Assembly (NCBI RefSeq): GCF_012932215.1
Contig: NZ_CP048788.1
Location: 1,612,001-1,676,000 of the forward strand
Direction: 5' to 3'
DNA: 64,000 bases
Source: Roseobacter ponti
Lineage (GTDB): Bacteria; Pseudomonadota; Alphaproteobacteria; Rhodobacterales; Rhodobacteraceae
This document shows, one piece after another, positions 15,853 through 25,189 of this stretch; the first letter of the stretch is position 1, and every line of letters starts with the position of its first letter. The notes under the pieces are model-generated. The model was not told where the DNA came from. It saw only the letters and a program-made list of their open reading frames with translations, and did not search any database. The position numbers were made by a program, and so were the translations under genes.

Positions 15853-16956
15853 ATGGCAGTCATATCTCCTTCGCGGCGCCTGCGGCGCACACCTTTTTCC
15901 GATGGTGTCGAGGCCGCCGGTGTCAAAGCCTATACAGTCTATAACAGGATGCTGCTGCCCACAGTCTTTGAAAGCGTTGAGGCGGATTACCACCACCTGA
16001 AGAACCACGTGCAGGTCTGGGATGTTTCAGTTGAACGGCAGGTGGAGCTGCGCGGGCCGGATGCCGCAAGGCTGATGCAGATGCTGACGCCCCGCGATCT
16101 GCGCGGCATGCTGCCGGGGCGGTGTTTTTATGTGCCTATCGTGGATGAAACGGGCGGCATGCTGAACGATCCGGTGGCAGTGAAACTTGCCGAGGACCGG
16201 TGGTGGATCTCGATTGCCGACAGCGATCTGCTGCTTTGGGTCAAGGGGATTGCCAACGGCTACCGGCTGGATGTGCTCGTTGATGAGCCGGACGTGAGCC
16301 CGCTGGCCGTACAGGGGCCCAAAGCCGATGATCTGATGGCCCGGGTTTTCGGCGCCTCGGTGCGGGACGTGAAGTTTTTCCGCTTCGGGCTCTTTGAGTT
16401 CGAGGGCCGCGAATTTGTCATCGCGCGGTCCGGTTACTCAAAACAGGGCGGCTTTGAGATTTACGTAGAAGGGGCGGACATTGCCATGCCGCTCTGGGAC
16501 GCGCTTTTTAAAGCGGGCGAGGATCTGGAGGTGCGCGCGGGCTGTCCCAATGCCGTTGAGCGCATTGAGGGCGGATTGCTCTCATACGGCAATGATATGA
16601 CGGATGACAATACGCCGCATGAATGCGGGCTGGGGCGCTTTTGCGACACACAGACGGCGATTGGCTGTATCGGTCGGGATGCGCTTCTGAGGGTCGCCAA
16701 GGAGGGCCCGCTTCAGCAGATCCGCGCGATGACGATTGACGGCGACAGAGTGCCGTCCTGTGACCGGGCCTGGCCTGTTTACGGCGACGGACACAAGGTG
16801 GGGCAGATCACCTCGGCCGCCTGGAGCCCGGATCATCACACGAATGTGGCCATCGGTATGGTGCGCATGACGCATTGGAACAGTGGCACCGTGCTCGAGG
16901 TTGAGACCCAGGACGGGATGCGCGAAGCTGTAGTCCGCCCGGGGTTCTGGGCCTGA
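15853..16956 (+). CDS. dmdA: Dimethylsulfoniopropionate demethylase DmdA
   Basis: A 367-residue GcvT-fold protein. It begins with ISPSRRLRRTPFSDGVEAAG, followed by YTVYNRMLLPTVF and LKNHVQVWDVSVERQVEL, a pattern I recognise from roseobacter DmdA rather than glycine-cleavage T protein. Later segments are SPLAVQGPKADDLMARVFG, SGYSKQGGFEIYV and LSYGNDMT. DmdA transfers a methyl group from DMSP to tetrahydrofolate, giving methylmercaptopropionate. The frame is open upstream to 15820, inside the DinB gene, but the ATG at 15853 matches the family start. Another GcvT-like methyltransferase is the main alternative; linkage to acuI supports DmdA. Confidence 0.88.
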   Translation: MAVISPSRRLRRTPFSDGVEAAGVKAYTVYNRMLLPTVFESVEADYHHLKNHVQVWDVSVERQVELRGPDAARLMQMLTPRDLRGMLPGRCFYVPIVDETGGMLNDPVAVKLAEDRWWISIADSDLLLWVKGIANGYRLDVLVDEPDVSPLAVQGPKADDLMARVFGASVRDVKFFRFGLFEFEGREFVIARSGYSKQGGFEIYVEGADIAMPLWDALFKAGEDLEVRAGCPNAVERIEGGLLSYGNDMTDDNTPHECGLGRFCDTQTAIGCIGRDALLRVAKEGPLQQIRAMTIDGDRVPSCDRAWPVYGDGHKVGQITSAAWSPDHHTNVAIGMVRMTHWNSGTVLEVETQDGMREAVVRPGFWA

Positions 16957-17037
16957 GGAATGAAAGCAGAACGGCCCTTCGGGGAGGATATTTTGAAGCC
17001 AGAGAAAAAAGGGGCGGGGCCCCGGATCGGAGATAAG

Positions 17038-18030
17038 ATGTTCAGGGCACTTGTTGTCAGCAAGGATGAAGAGAGCGGCAAGACCTCCGCTGCCGTAGAA
17101 GAAATTTCCGCCGACCGGTTGCCGGAGGGTGATGTAACCGTTGCGGTTGAGTATTCCACGGTAAATTACAAAGACGGGCTTTGCATCGGGCCAGGCGGTG
17201 GGCTGGTGCGGAATTATCCGCATGTGCCGGGGATCGATTTTGCCGGAACAGTGGAGGCCTCGGATGATGACCGCTACAAGACCGGCGATAAGGTGGTGCT
17301 GACCGGCTGGCGCGTGGGCGAAGCGCACTGGGGGGGGTATGCGCAGAAGGCCCGGGTGAAGGCGGACTGGCTGGTGCCGCTGCCGGACGGGCTTGATACC
17401 CGGCAGGCAATGGCTGTGGGCACGGCGGGGTTTACGTCGATGCTTGCGGTGATGGCGCTGGAAGATCACGGGCTGAAAGCGGGTGATGGTCCTGTGCTCG
17501 TGACCGGAGCTGCGGGCGGCGTGGGCTCGGTGGCTGTGGCTGTTCTGGCAGCACTTGGACATGAGGTTGCGGGTGTGACAGGCCGGCCTGAGACGGCTGA
17601 TTATCTGAGATCGCTCGGAGCCACGCAGATTGTCGCGCGCGAGGAGATCAATGAGACGGTGAAACGCCCGCTGGAGGGCGAGACCTGGGCCGGCTGTGTC
17701 GATGCGGTGGGTGGCGAGATGCTGGCGCGGGTGCTGGGGCAGATGAAGTATGGGGCTTCGGTCTCGGCTGTCGGTCTCGCCGGGGGCGCAGGGTTACCTG
17801 CGACGGTCATTCCGTTCCTGCTGCGCGGCGTGAACCTGCTCGGCATCGATTCTGTGATGCAGCCCTATGACAACCGGCTGCGCGCCTGGAAGCGTATCGC
17901 GTCTGATCTGCCGATGGATAAGCTCGAAAGCATGGTGCAACCGGCGACGCTGGATGATCTGCCCGGGCTCGGTACCGATATCCTCAAAGGTCAGGTCAAG
18001 GGCCGTGTGGTTGTTGACGTAAATGGCTGA
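17038..18030 (+). CDS. acuI: Acryloyl-CoA reductase AcuI (MDR family)
   Basis: A 330-residue zinc-free medium-chain reductase. The N-terminal GroES-like part has YSTVNYKDGLCIGPGGGLV and PHVPGIDFAGTVE; the Rossmann part has VLVTGAAGGVGSVAV near residue 157 for NADPH binding. AcuI (YhdH-like) reduces acryloyl-CoA to propionyl-CoA, detoxifying acrylate made from DMSP and completing the route to central metabolism. The frame opens upstream at 16960, but the ATG at 17038 after GGAG fits the family length. Direct placement after dmdA matches the roseobacter dmdA-acuI arrangement. A strong terminator follows. Confidence 0.92.
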   Translation: MFRALVVSKDEESGKTSAAVEEISADRLPEGDVTVAVEYSTVNYKDGLCIGPGGGLVRNYPHVPGIDFAGTVEASDDDRYKTGDKVVLTGWRVGEAHWGGYAQKARVKADWLVPLPDGLDTRQAMAVGTAGFTSMLAVMALEDHGLKAGDGPVLVTGAAGGVGSVAVAVLAALGHEVAGVTGRPETADYLRSLGATQIVAREEINETVKRPLEGETWAGCVDAVGGEMLARVLGQMKYGASVSAVGLAGGAGLPATVIPFLLRGVNLLGIDSVMQPYDNRLRAWKRIASDLPMDKLESMVQPATLDDLPGLGTDILKGQVKGRVVVDVNG

Positions 18031-18054
18031 GACATCCCGCTGTGATGTGAAAAA

Positions 18055-18081
18055 GGACGCCGCAGACCGGCGTCCCTTTTC
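18055..18081 (+). terminator. Rho-independent terminator after acuI
   Basis: An 8-bp stem GGACGCCG (18055-18062) with CGGCGTCC (18068-18075), 5-nt loop, then CTTTTC. It ends the long rightward run that begins at 13846. Confidence 0.85.
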
Positions 18082-18365
18082 TGTTCCTGCAATGCCGTGA
18101 AGAGGTGACCCTCACAGGTTATGGGCACACAGAACCCTGGCAGAGCCGGTTTCCGGTCGAACGCGGTGTTCCCAAAACTGACTGCCGTGACACAATGCGG
18201 GATGAAGGGTACGGGAGCATGGCGACAGATCCGGACTGAAGGTGTTGCGGACAGGAGCTGCCGGATATCACAGGACCATCAGACCCGACAGGATCCGGGC
18301 CCCCGGTGGTTGTCGGCGCGATTGATGGCTTGACTGCCGGGGCTGGTCGGTAAAACCATGCGCGC
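18082..18365. other. Intergenic region between acuI and the aminotransferase gene
   Basis: No convincing gene in either strand; short frames here lack ribosome binding sites and family features. TTGACT (18330-18335) and TAAAAC (18351-18356) near the right end could be a promoter, but the 15-base spacing is poor and the predicted start would be almost at the ATG. Confidence 0.5.
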
Positions 18366-19589
18366 ATGATACTTGATACAGATTTCGTGCGGGCACAGTT
18401 TCCCGCCTTTGCCGTGCCGGACCTCCAGGGTCAGGCATTTTTCGAAAATGCAGGTGGATCATATGCCTGCGCGCCGGTGATCGACAGGCTCACGCGCTTT
18501 TACACCGAACGCAAAGTGCAGCCCTACGCGCCCTATACCGCGAGCCGGCTGGGCGGGGAGGAGATGGATGAGGCGCGCGCCAGGATGTCCGCAATTCTGG
18601 GCGTTGATGGTGATGAGCTGAGTTTTGGCCCTTCTACCACGCAAAACATTTACGTGCTGGCCCAGGCCTTTGCCGGGATGATGGCACCAGGTGAAGCGAT
18701 TGTCGTCACCAGTCAGGATCACGAAGCCAATTCCGGCCCCTGGCGGCGCCTTACAGAGCGCGGCATCGACATCCGGGAATGGAAAATAAATCCGGAGACC
18801 GGGCACCTCGATCCGGACGATCTGGAGGCAATACTCGATGAAAAAGTACGGCTGGTGTGCTTTCCGCATTGCTCGAACGTGGTTGGCGAGATCAACCCGG
18901 TTACTGAGATCACCGCGCTTGCCCATGCGGCCGGGGCCTTTACCTGCGTGGACGGCGTGTCTTATGCGCCGCACGGGTTTCCGGATGTGGGTGCGCTGGG
19001 CCCTGATATCTACCTTTTTTCGGCGTATAAAACCTATGGTCCGCACCAGGGGCTGATGGTGATCCGGCGGGCGCTGGGCAACCTGCTGCCGAACCAGGGA
19101 CACCACTTCAACGGGGGTGCGCTGGAAAAGCGGTTCACGCCGGCAGGTCCCGACCATGCCCAGGTCGCGGCCTGTGCGGGCATGGCCGATTATGTGGACG
19201 CGCTTTATGCGCATCACTTCTCTGATGAGGCGGCACCTGTGGCGCGTGGCCAGGCGGTGCATGATCTGATGCGCGCGCATGAGCAGAAGCTGCTGGCGCC
19301 ATTACTGGAGGCCGTTTCTGCGCGCAATTCGGTGCGCCTGATCGGGCCTGCGGATGCAGAAAACCGGGCGCCCACAGTCGCGCTTGCGCTCAATGCGCAT
19401 GCTGAGGACGTGGCGGCAAAGCTCGCCGAACACGGCGTGATGGCGGGGGGCGGTGATTTTTATGCCGGGCGGCCGCTGAGTGCGATGGGGGTGGATCCGG
19501 ACAAGGGAGTTCTGCGTCTGAGCTTCACCCATTACACCAGCAAAGCCGAGATTGATCAGTTGATCGGAGCACTTGACGCAGTGTTATAG
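18366..19589 (+). CDS. Class V aminotransferase-fold (cysteine desulfurase-like) PLP enzyme
   Basis: A 407-residue fold-type I PLP enzyme. It shows FENAGGSYACAPVI near residue 26, FGPSTTQNIYVLAQA (phosphate-binding region), HEANSGPWRRL, the cofactor Asp in CVDGVSYAPHG and the Schiff-base Lys in FSAYKTYGPHQG near residue 222. The lineage resembles the cysteine-desulfurase-like/aminotransferase class V proteins annotated only broadly; the Cys loop of true desulfurases is not visible (the region HFNGGALEKR is different), so another beta-elimination or transamination reaction is possible. It stands alone between the acuI terminator and the photolyase gene. Confidence 0.82.
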   Translation: MILDTDFVRAQFPAFAVPDLQGQAFFENAGGSYACAPVIDRLTRFYTERKVQPYAPYTASRLGGEEMDEARARMSAILGVDGDELSFGPSTTQNIYVLAQAFAGMMAPGEAIVVTSQDHEANSGPWRRLTERGIDIREWKINPETGHLDPDDLEAILDEKVRLVCFPHCSNVVGEINPVTEITALAHAAGAFTCVDGVSYAPHGFPDVGALGPDIYLFSAYKTYGPHQGLMVIRRALGNLLPNQGHHFNGGALEKRFTPAGPDHAQVAACAGMADYVDALYAHHFSDEAAPVARGQAVHDLMRAHEQKLLAPLLEAVSARNSVRLIGPADAENRAPTVALALNAHAEDVAAKLAEHGVMAGGGDFYAGRPLSAMGVDPDKGVLRLSFTHYTSKAEIDQLIGALDAVL

Positions 19590-19658
19590 GTGGGCAGGTG
19601 TGATCCGGGGGCTATCTGCCTCCGTACAAGTTAACACACCGCGCAAAGGCCGATCCAC

Positions 19659-21077
19659 GTGAGTAAATCCCCCGTCCTCGTCTGGTTCCGTCGTGATCTG
19701 CGGCTGAGCGATCATCCTGCGCTGAGTGCGGCGGCCGGGAGCGGGCGGCCGGTCATCCCGGTATTTATTCATGATGATCAGGTCACGGGTCTGGGTGCTG
19801 CTCCGAAATGGCGGCTTGGTCTCGGACTGGAACACTTTGCGCAGAGCCTTGGTGAGAAAGACAGCCGGCTCATCTTGCGCCGGGGCAATGCGCGGGAAGA
19901 GTTGCGGCGGCTGATTTCGGAGACAGGTGCCGCCGCGGTATTCTGGACGCGTCTTTATGATCCGGATGCGGTGGCGCGCGACAGCGACATCAAATCCGAA
20001 CTGAAGGACGAAGGCATCGACGCGCGGTCTTTTGGCGGTCATCTGATGTTCGAGCCATGGACGGTCGAAACGAAAACAGGCGGCTATTACAAAGTTTACA
20101 CACCCTTCTGGAATATGGTGAAGAGCCGGGATGTGGAGCCCCCTCTGAGCGCGCCCGGTCCGTTGAAGGCGCCGGAGGCCTGGCCTGACAGCGATGCGCT
20201 TGCAGACTGGAACTTGGCGGCCGCAATGCAGCGTGGCGCCGATGTGGTGCGCCCTTACGTGCGGCTAGGAGAGCAGGCGGCGCAGGCGCGCCTGGGTGGT
20301 TTCATCTCCGGCATCGTTGAAAACTACGACAAAACCCGTGACCTGCCAGGCACAGATGGCACCTCGGGGCTTTCTGAGAACCTGTCGCTTGGCGAGATCA
20401 GCCCGCATCAGTGCTGGCACGCCGGGCAACGGGCGCGCGAGGAAGGCAAAAAGGGTGCCGAGACATTTCTCAAGGAACTGGTGTGGCGTGAGTTCGCCTA
20501 TCACCTGATGCACCACACGCCGCGCATCCTTGACGGAAACTGGAAAGAAGACTGGGATGCCTTTCCCTGGAAAACCGACGAACGGCTCAGTGAGATCAAA
20601 GCGTGGAAACAGGGGCGCACCGGCATTCAGTTTGTAGATGCAGCGATGCGCGAAATGTATGTCACGGGCCGGATGCACAATCGCGGCCGGATGATCGTCG
20701 CCAGTTACCTGACCAAGCATCTGATGACGCACTGGAAGGTCGGACAGGCATGGTTTGAGCACTGCCTGATCGACTGGGACCCGGCGAGCAATGCGATGGG
20801 CTGGCAGTGGTCGGCAGGCTCCGGCCCTGATGCCACACCTTACTTCAGGGTCTTCAATCCGGTCACCCAACTCGACAAGTTTGACAGGAACCGCGCATAC
20901 GCCGGACGCTGGATTGCCGAGGGCCGCAGCAAACCTTCAGTAGAGGCACTGTCGTATTTTGATGCGATCCCGCGCCGCTGGCACATGGCTCCTGATGATG
21001 AATATCCCGCTCCGGTTGTGCCGGTAGATGAGGGCCGCAAAAAAGCGCTTTCTGCTTATGAAAACAGGGGCTTCTGA
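19659..21077 (+). CDS. phrB: Cryptochrome/deoxyribodipyrimidine photolyase
   Basis: A 472-residue photolyase with GTG start (GTG AGT AAA). The N-terminal antenna domain opens VLVWFRRDLRLSDHPAL; the C-terminal FAD domain has LVWREFAYHLMHH, TGIQFVDAAMREMYVTGRMHNRGRM and the diagnostic DWDPASNAMGWQWSAGSGPDA. It repairs cyclobutane pyrimidine dimers using blue light, with FADH as cofactor and a folate or deazaflavin antenna. The Trp relay and length match class I CPD photolyases. No SOS-box was identified. The gene is followed after 70 bases by the CFA-synthase-like gene. Confidence 0.93.
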   Translation: MSKSPVLVWFRRDLRLSDHPALSAAAGSGRPVIPVFIHDDQVTGLGAAPKWRLGLGLEHFAQSLGEKDSRLILRRGNAREELRRLISETGAAAVFWTRLYDPDAVARDSDIKSELKDEGIDARSFGGHLMFEPWTVETKTGGYYKVYTPFWNMVKSRDVEPPLSAPGPLKAPEAWPDSDALADWNLAAAMQRGADVVRPYVRLGEQAAQARLGGFISGIVENYDKTRDLPGTDGTSGLSENLSLGEISPHQCWHAGQRAREEGKKGAETFLKELVWREFAYHLMHHTPRILDGNWKEDWDAFPWKTDERLSEIKAWKQGRTGIQFVDAAMREMYVTGRMHNRGRMIVASYLTKHLMTHWKVGQAWFEHCLIDWDPASNAMGWQWSAGSGPDATPYFRVFNPVTQLDKFDRNRAYAGRWIAEGRSKPSVEALSYFDAIPRRWHMAPDDEYPAPVVPVDEGRKKALSAYENRGF

Positions 21078-21147
21078 AACTTCTGCTCCCACGCTATCGT
21101 ACCTGTCATTACCAGACGCATGCCCCTGTAAAACGAGAATAATACCC

Positions 21148-22356
21148 ATGATCCATACTTCCACTGACGGCCAGAGCGATCTTCCGCGCTATTTCCCAAG
21201 GGTCTTTTCTATGGCTCAGGAGATGAACAACGGCAGGATCGATTTTCTTCTGCCCGATGGCCGCGTATTCCGGGCGGAAGGTCACAGCCCCGGCCCGGTG
21301 GCCGAGATGGAAATCCACAATGACGAGCTTTTTGCGAGGCTGATCCGTGAGGGCGATCTCGGTTTTTGCGATGCTTATCTGGATGCCTGGTGGTCCACGC
21401 CCGATCTGCAGGCTTTTATGGATCTCGTGCATGCGGATAACGAGGGTGTTTACGACGGTTTTCCCGGCATGGCGCTGGTGCGTAATTTTGAAAAGCTGCG
21501 GTTCTGGCTGCAGCGCAATCACAAAGGCCAGGCGCGGAAAAACATCAGCTATCACTATGACCTTGGTAATGAATTTTACCGGCTTTGGCTGGACGACACG
21601 ATGACCTATTCCTCGGCGTTGTTCCGGACCGGTCAGGAAAGCACTGAAAATGCGCAGATCGCCAAATATAAATCTCTCGTGGACGAAATGGGCGTGCAGC
21701 CTGGCGATCATATTCTTGAGATCGGCTGTGGATGGGGCGGCTTTGCAGAGTACGCCGCCCGGGAGCGGGGCCTGAAAGTCACAGGGCTGACAATCAGTGA
21801 GGAGCAGTTTAAATATGCAATGGAACGTATTGAAAAGGCAGGGCTTTCGGATCTGGTGAACTTCAAGCTGCAGGACTACCGCGATGAGCGCGGAACCTAT
21901 GACGGTGTGGCCTCAATCGAGATGTTCGAGGCAGTCGGTGAGAAATACTGGCCTGTCTATTTCGAGACGCTGCGCGATCGGCTGAAGCCCGGCAAGACCG
22001 CCACGCTGCAGATCATCACTGTCGCTGACCGGCGCTGGCAGGTTTACAAGCGCGGCGTTGATTTCATTCAGAAATATATCTTCCCGGGCGGCATGTTGCC
22101 CAGCCCCGGAGCCCTGAAGGCTCAGATCCACCGCGCCGGCCTGGGCGTTGAGCGTTCGGTGGAGTTCGGTCACAGCTATTCAATCACGCTGCGACGCTGG
22201 CATGAAACCTTCAATGAGAAATGGGACCAGATCAGTGGCATGGGATTTGACGACCGCTTCCGGCGGATGTGGAATTTCTACCTCACCTCCTGTGCTGCGA
22301 CCTTCGACAGCACCAACTGCGATGTCACGCAGATCACCGTGAAGCGGCCCGGCTGA
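21148..22356 (+). CDS. Cyclopropane-fatty-acyl-phospholipid synthase family methyltransferase
   Basis: A 402-residue protein. The central ISYHYDLGNEFYRLWLD and YSSALF motifs, the SAM site LEIGCGWGGFAEYAA near residue 190 and VASIEMFEAVGEKYW are the CFA-synthase family hallmarks. These enzymes methylenate or methylate unsaturated acyl chains of membrane phospholipids at the inner membrane. It lacks nothing obvious from the catalytic core. The frame opens at 21028 inside the photolyase gene; the ATG at 21148 suits the family N-terminus. In roseobacters several such paralogues exist, so the exact lipid product is uncertain. Confidence 0.88.
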   Translation: MIHTSTDGQSDLPRYFPRVFSMAQEMNNGRIDFLLPDGRVFRAEGHSPGPVAEMEIHNDELFARLIREGDLGFCDAYLDAWWSTPDLQAFMDLVHADNEGVYDGFPGMALVRNFEKLRFWLQRNHKGQARKNISYHYDLGNEFYRLWLDDTMTYSSALFRTGQESTENAQIAKYKSLVDEMGVQPGDHILEIGCGWGGFAEYAARERGLKVTGLTISEEQFKYAMERIEKAGLSDLVNFKLQDYRDERGTYDGVASIEMFEAVGEKYWPVYFETLRDRLKPGKTATLQIITVADRRWQVYKRGVDFIQKYIFPGGMLPSPGALKAQIHRAGLGVERSVEFGHSYSITLRRWHETFNEKWDQISGMGFDDRFRRMWNFYLTSCAATFDSTNCDVTQITVKRPG

Positions 22357-22485
22357 GAAAAACACCCTGAAATTGCCGTAAATTATCCCTTTTTGCGCCC
22401 GGAGTTGAAAATAGACAGGCGGGTGACAGGCCGTTAAACCGGATTTAACCCGGGTCCGGTCTAATGCTCGTGAAAGGGAAATGAG

Positions 22486-22926
22486 ATGCCCGACGCCGCT
22501 AAACTTGTTGCTGCCGCGCTTATTGGTCTGCTGGCCTTTATCGTGTCGTTTCAGATTATTCCGCTTTTCCCCGAAAGCGTGGCCTTTGGCAATTTCGCTT
22601 TTTACAATGCCGTTCTGGGCATTGTCACCGGCTGGGTCGTGATGGGAAAACGCGCCGGTCGCGGTGTGACGGCTGCGGTGAACAACGGTCTGGGGGGCGC
22701 GATGATGCTGACCCTCTGGGGTCTCTTTATCTATTCCTGTGCCCAGATGTTCGACCGTGCAATGGACAACTGGTACAACGGGGCCTTCACGGCGCTTGGT
22801 GCCATCTTTGAATTCATGGCTGAATACGCGCTTGTGATTATGGACACCAAAGTGATCACCAGCCTCGTGGTCGGCGGCATCTTTGCCGGACTTCTGACAG
22901 AATTCGCCTGGCGTACCTGGCGGTGA
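22486..22926 (+). CDS. trgA: TrgA-family membrane protein (tellurite-resistance locus)
   Basis: A 146-residue membrane protein with four hydrophobic helices (AALIGLLAFIVSFQIIPLF, FYNAVLGIVTGWVVMG, MLTLWGLFIYSC, ITSLVVGGIFAGLL). This pattern and the neighbours match TrgA, first described with trgB and cysK as tellurite-resistance genes of Rhodobacter sphaeroides; a molecular function has not been assigned. GAAAGGGAAATGAG precedes the ATG. trgB follows 11 bases downstream, then cysK, reproducing the R. sphaeroides order. Confidence 0.88.
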   Translation: MPDAAKLVAAALIGLLAFIVSFQIIPLFPESVAFGNFAFYNAVLGIVTGWVVMGKRAGRGVTAAVNNGLGGAMMLTLWGLFIYSCAQMFDRAMDNWYNGAFTALGAIFEFMAEYALVIMDTKVITSLVVGGIFAGLLTEFAWRTWR

Positions 22927-22937
22927 GCTGAGGGGGC

Positions 22938-24065
22938 ATGGGGCGGCCACTTTTTGTTTTCGGAACACTGATACATCCGCCTTTGCTGGAGGCCGTGGTA
23001 GGGGATGCGGCGCATCTGACGCTGACCCCGGCACGACTTACGGGATACAGGGTCAGCGGCGTGGCCGGAGGCTCCTTTCCCGGCATCGAAAGCGATCCCG
23101 ACTGCTTTGCCGATGGCATGATCATCGACGGCCTAAGGGCGGCGGACAGGGCACGCCTCGATTACTACGAAAAAGCTTTTGATTACGCACGCGAAGGGGC
23201 GTTGCTCGCGGACGGCCGGCAAGTTGACGTCTATCTGCCGGCGCAGGACACATGGACGCTGCGCGGCGCCTGGTCGCTCGAGGACTGGATCCGCGATGAG
23301 AGTGAGATCAGCCTGCGCGCCGCGCGTGAGATCATGGAATATATCGGGCGCAAATCGCCTGCAGAGACAGGCCGGATGTTTCCGATGATCCGCGCCCGTG
23401 CCTGGTCATCGATCAATGCTAGAAAAAGCCGCCACGGTGCGGATACTCTTCACGGCAGGGTCACGGTGACACGGCATGAACGCCCATATGCAGGCTATTT
23501 TGCGGTGGATGAATTCGTGCTGAAACACGAGCGATTTGACGGCAGCATGTCTCAGGAAGTGCTGAGAGCGGTGTTTCGCGCGCCCGATGCGGCGCTGGTG
23601 CTGCCCTATGACCCGGTGCGCGACAGGGTGCTTTTGGTAGAACAGATCCGAATGGGGCCACTTGCGCGCGGCGACCGCAGCCTGTGGCAGTTGGAACCGG
23701 TCGCCGGCAGGCTTGATCCCGGTGAGGCACCGCAGGATGCAGCACGGCGCGAAGCGCAGGAAGAGGCCGGTCTTGAGATAGGTGAGATGTGGCCGATTGC
23801 CGAAACCTACTGTTCGCCGGGTAACTCTTCGGAATTCTATTATATTTACCTCGGGTTTGCTGATCTGCCTGACCGCGCCGCCGGAACCGGCGGGCTTGAG
23901 GCTGAACACGAGGATATCCGCTCGCATCTTCTGTCCTTTGACGCCCTGATGATGATGTGTGATGCGCAACGGGCGGCTAATGCCCCGCTTGTCATGGCCG
24001 CCTACTGGCTTGCCCGCCACCGTGACCGGTTGCGGCGAGAGGCGGGTATTGCCGGCCTGAGATAA
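22938..24065 (+). CDS. trgB: TrgB-like gamma-glutamylcyclotransferase/NUDIX fusion
   Basis: A 375-residue fusion. Residues 1-130 resemble a GGCT/AIG2-like domain (FVFGTLIHPPLL, LTGYRVSGVAGGSFPGI, LDYYEKAFDY). From about residue 185 there is a NUDIX hydrolase of the ADP-ribose pyrophosphatase type, with the box GRLDPGEAPQDAARREAQEE (G, RE and EE positions intact) followed by SPGNSSEFYYIYLG. The likely reaction is hydrolysis of nucleoside diphosphate sugars. It starts 11 bases after trgA behind GAGGGGG. The role in tellurite resistance is known only from the R. sphaeroides locus. Confidence 0.88.
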   Translation: MGRPLFVFGTLIHPPLLEAVVGDAAHLTLTPARLTGYRVSGVAGGSFPGIESDPDCFADGMIIDGLRAADRARLDYYEKAFDYAREGALLADGRQVDVYLPAQDTWTLRGAWSLEDWIRDESEISLRAAREIMEYIGRKSPAETGRMFPMIRARAWSSINARKSRHGADTLHGRVTVTRHERPYAGYFAVDEFVLKHERFDGSMSQEVLRAVFRAPDAALVLPYDPVRDRVLLVEQIRMGPLARGDRSLWQLEPVAGRLDPGEAPQDAARREAQEEAGLEIGEMWPIAETYCSPGNSSEFYYIYLGFADLPDRAAGTGGLEAEHEDIRSHLLSFDALMMMCDAQRAANAPLVMAAYWLARHRDRLRREAGIAGLR

Positions 24066-24160
24066 ACCACCCGGGCCCGGTAAACTCTGATCGGCTTTGA
24101 CTTGAGGTCGGAGGGTGGCGGGGCTAGGTATCGGGGGCACATCTATCAGGGGGCACAGGC

Positions 24161-25189
24161 ATGCACGTTGCAAAAGATCTCGCGCAGGCGATCGGAAACA
24201 CACCGCTGATCCGGCTGAGAGAGGCCAGCGAAGCCACCGGCTGTGAGATCCTGGGCAAGGCTGAGTTCATGAACCCCGGCCAGTCGGTCAAGGACCGTGC
24301 GGCGCTCTTCATTATCCGCGATGCCATGGCAAAAGGTCTGCTGCGTCCCGGCGGTACAATCGTGGAAGGTACGGCCGGCAATACCGGTATCGGTCTGGCG
24401 CTCGTCGGTGCGTCGATGGGATTCCGGACCGTGATCGTGATCCCTGAGACGCAGAGCCAGGAGAAAAAGGATATGCTGCGCATCGCGGGGGCCGAGCTTA
24501 TCCAGGTGCCTGCCGTGCCCTATGCCAATCCCAACAACTACGTGAAATACTCCGGGCGTCTGGCCGAACGGCTGGCGCAGTCTGATCCGAACGGTGCGAT
24601 CTGGGCGAACCAGTTCGACAATGTGGCCAACCGTCAGGCCCATGTCGAAACCACCGGGCCGGAAATCTGGGAGCAAACCAGCGGCAAAGTGGACGGGTTC
24701 ATCTGTGCGGTGGGCTCCGGTGGCACGCTGGCAGGCGTGAGCGAGGCCCTGCAGTCCCGTGGTGTGAAAATGGGGCTTGCTGACCCCGAAGGGTCCGGGC
24801 TCTATAAGCTTTACACCGGTGAGGAAGCCGGCGGAAATTCGATCACTGAAGGCATCGGGCAGGGACGGATCACCGCAAATCTCGAAGGTTTCACACCCGA
24901 TTATTGCTATAAAATCCCGGATGCCGAAGCATTGCCGGTCGTGTTTGACCTGCTGCAGAACGAAGGGCTTTGCCTTGGCGGCTCATCCGGCATCAACGTG
25001 GCAGGTGCGATGCGGCTGGCCCGCGACCTCGGGCCCGGCCACACCATCGTGACCATTCTGTGCGACTTCGGCACGCGCTATCAGTCCAAGCTCTTTAATC
25101 CTGAGTTTCTCTCCGGCAAGGGGCTGCCCGTGCCTGACTGGATGGACCGGGCGCCGGCGAGTATCCCCGGCGTTTTCGAAGACGTATGA
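24161..25189 (+). CDS. cysK: Cysteine synthase A
   Basis: A 342-residue PLP enzyme. It has the start pattern IGNTPLIRLREAS, the cofactor Lys in NPGQSVKDRAALF near residue 44, GGTIVEGTAGNTGIGLAL for substrate binding, and a phosphate-binding Gly loop AVGSGGTLAGVS. CysK forms cysteine from O-acetylserine and sulfide. In R. sphaeroides cysK sits beside trgAB and contributes to tellurite resistance, consistent with this order. AGGGGG precedes the ATG. Its TGA overlaps the start of the MscS gene by four bases. Confidence 0.93.
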   Translation: MHVAKDLAQAIGNTPLIRLREASEATGCEILGKAEFMNPGQSVKDRAALFIIRDAMAKGLLRPGGTIVEGTAGNTGIGLALVGASMGFRTVIVIPETQSQEKKDMLRIAGAELIQVPAVPYANPNNYVKYSGRLAERLAQSDPNGAIWANQFDNVANRQAHVETTGPEIWEQTSGKVDGFICAVGSGGTLAGVSEALQSRGVKMGLADPEGSGLYKLYTGEEAGGNSITEGIGQGRITANLEGFTPDYCYKIPDAEALPVVFDLLQNEGLCLGGSSGINVAGAMRLARDLGPGHTIVTILCDFGTRYQSKLFNPEFLSGKGLPVPDWMDRAPASIPGVFEDV

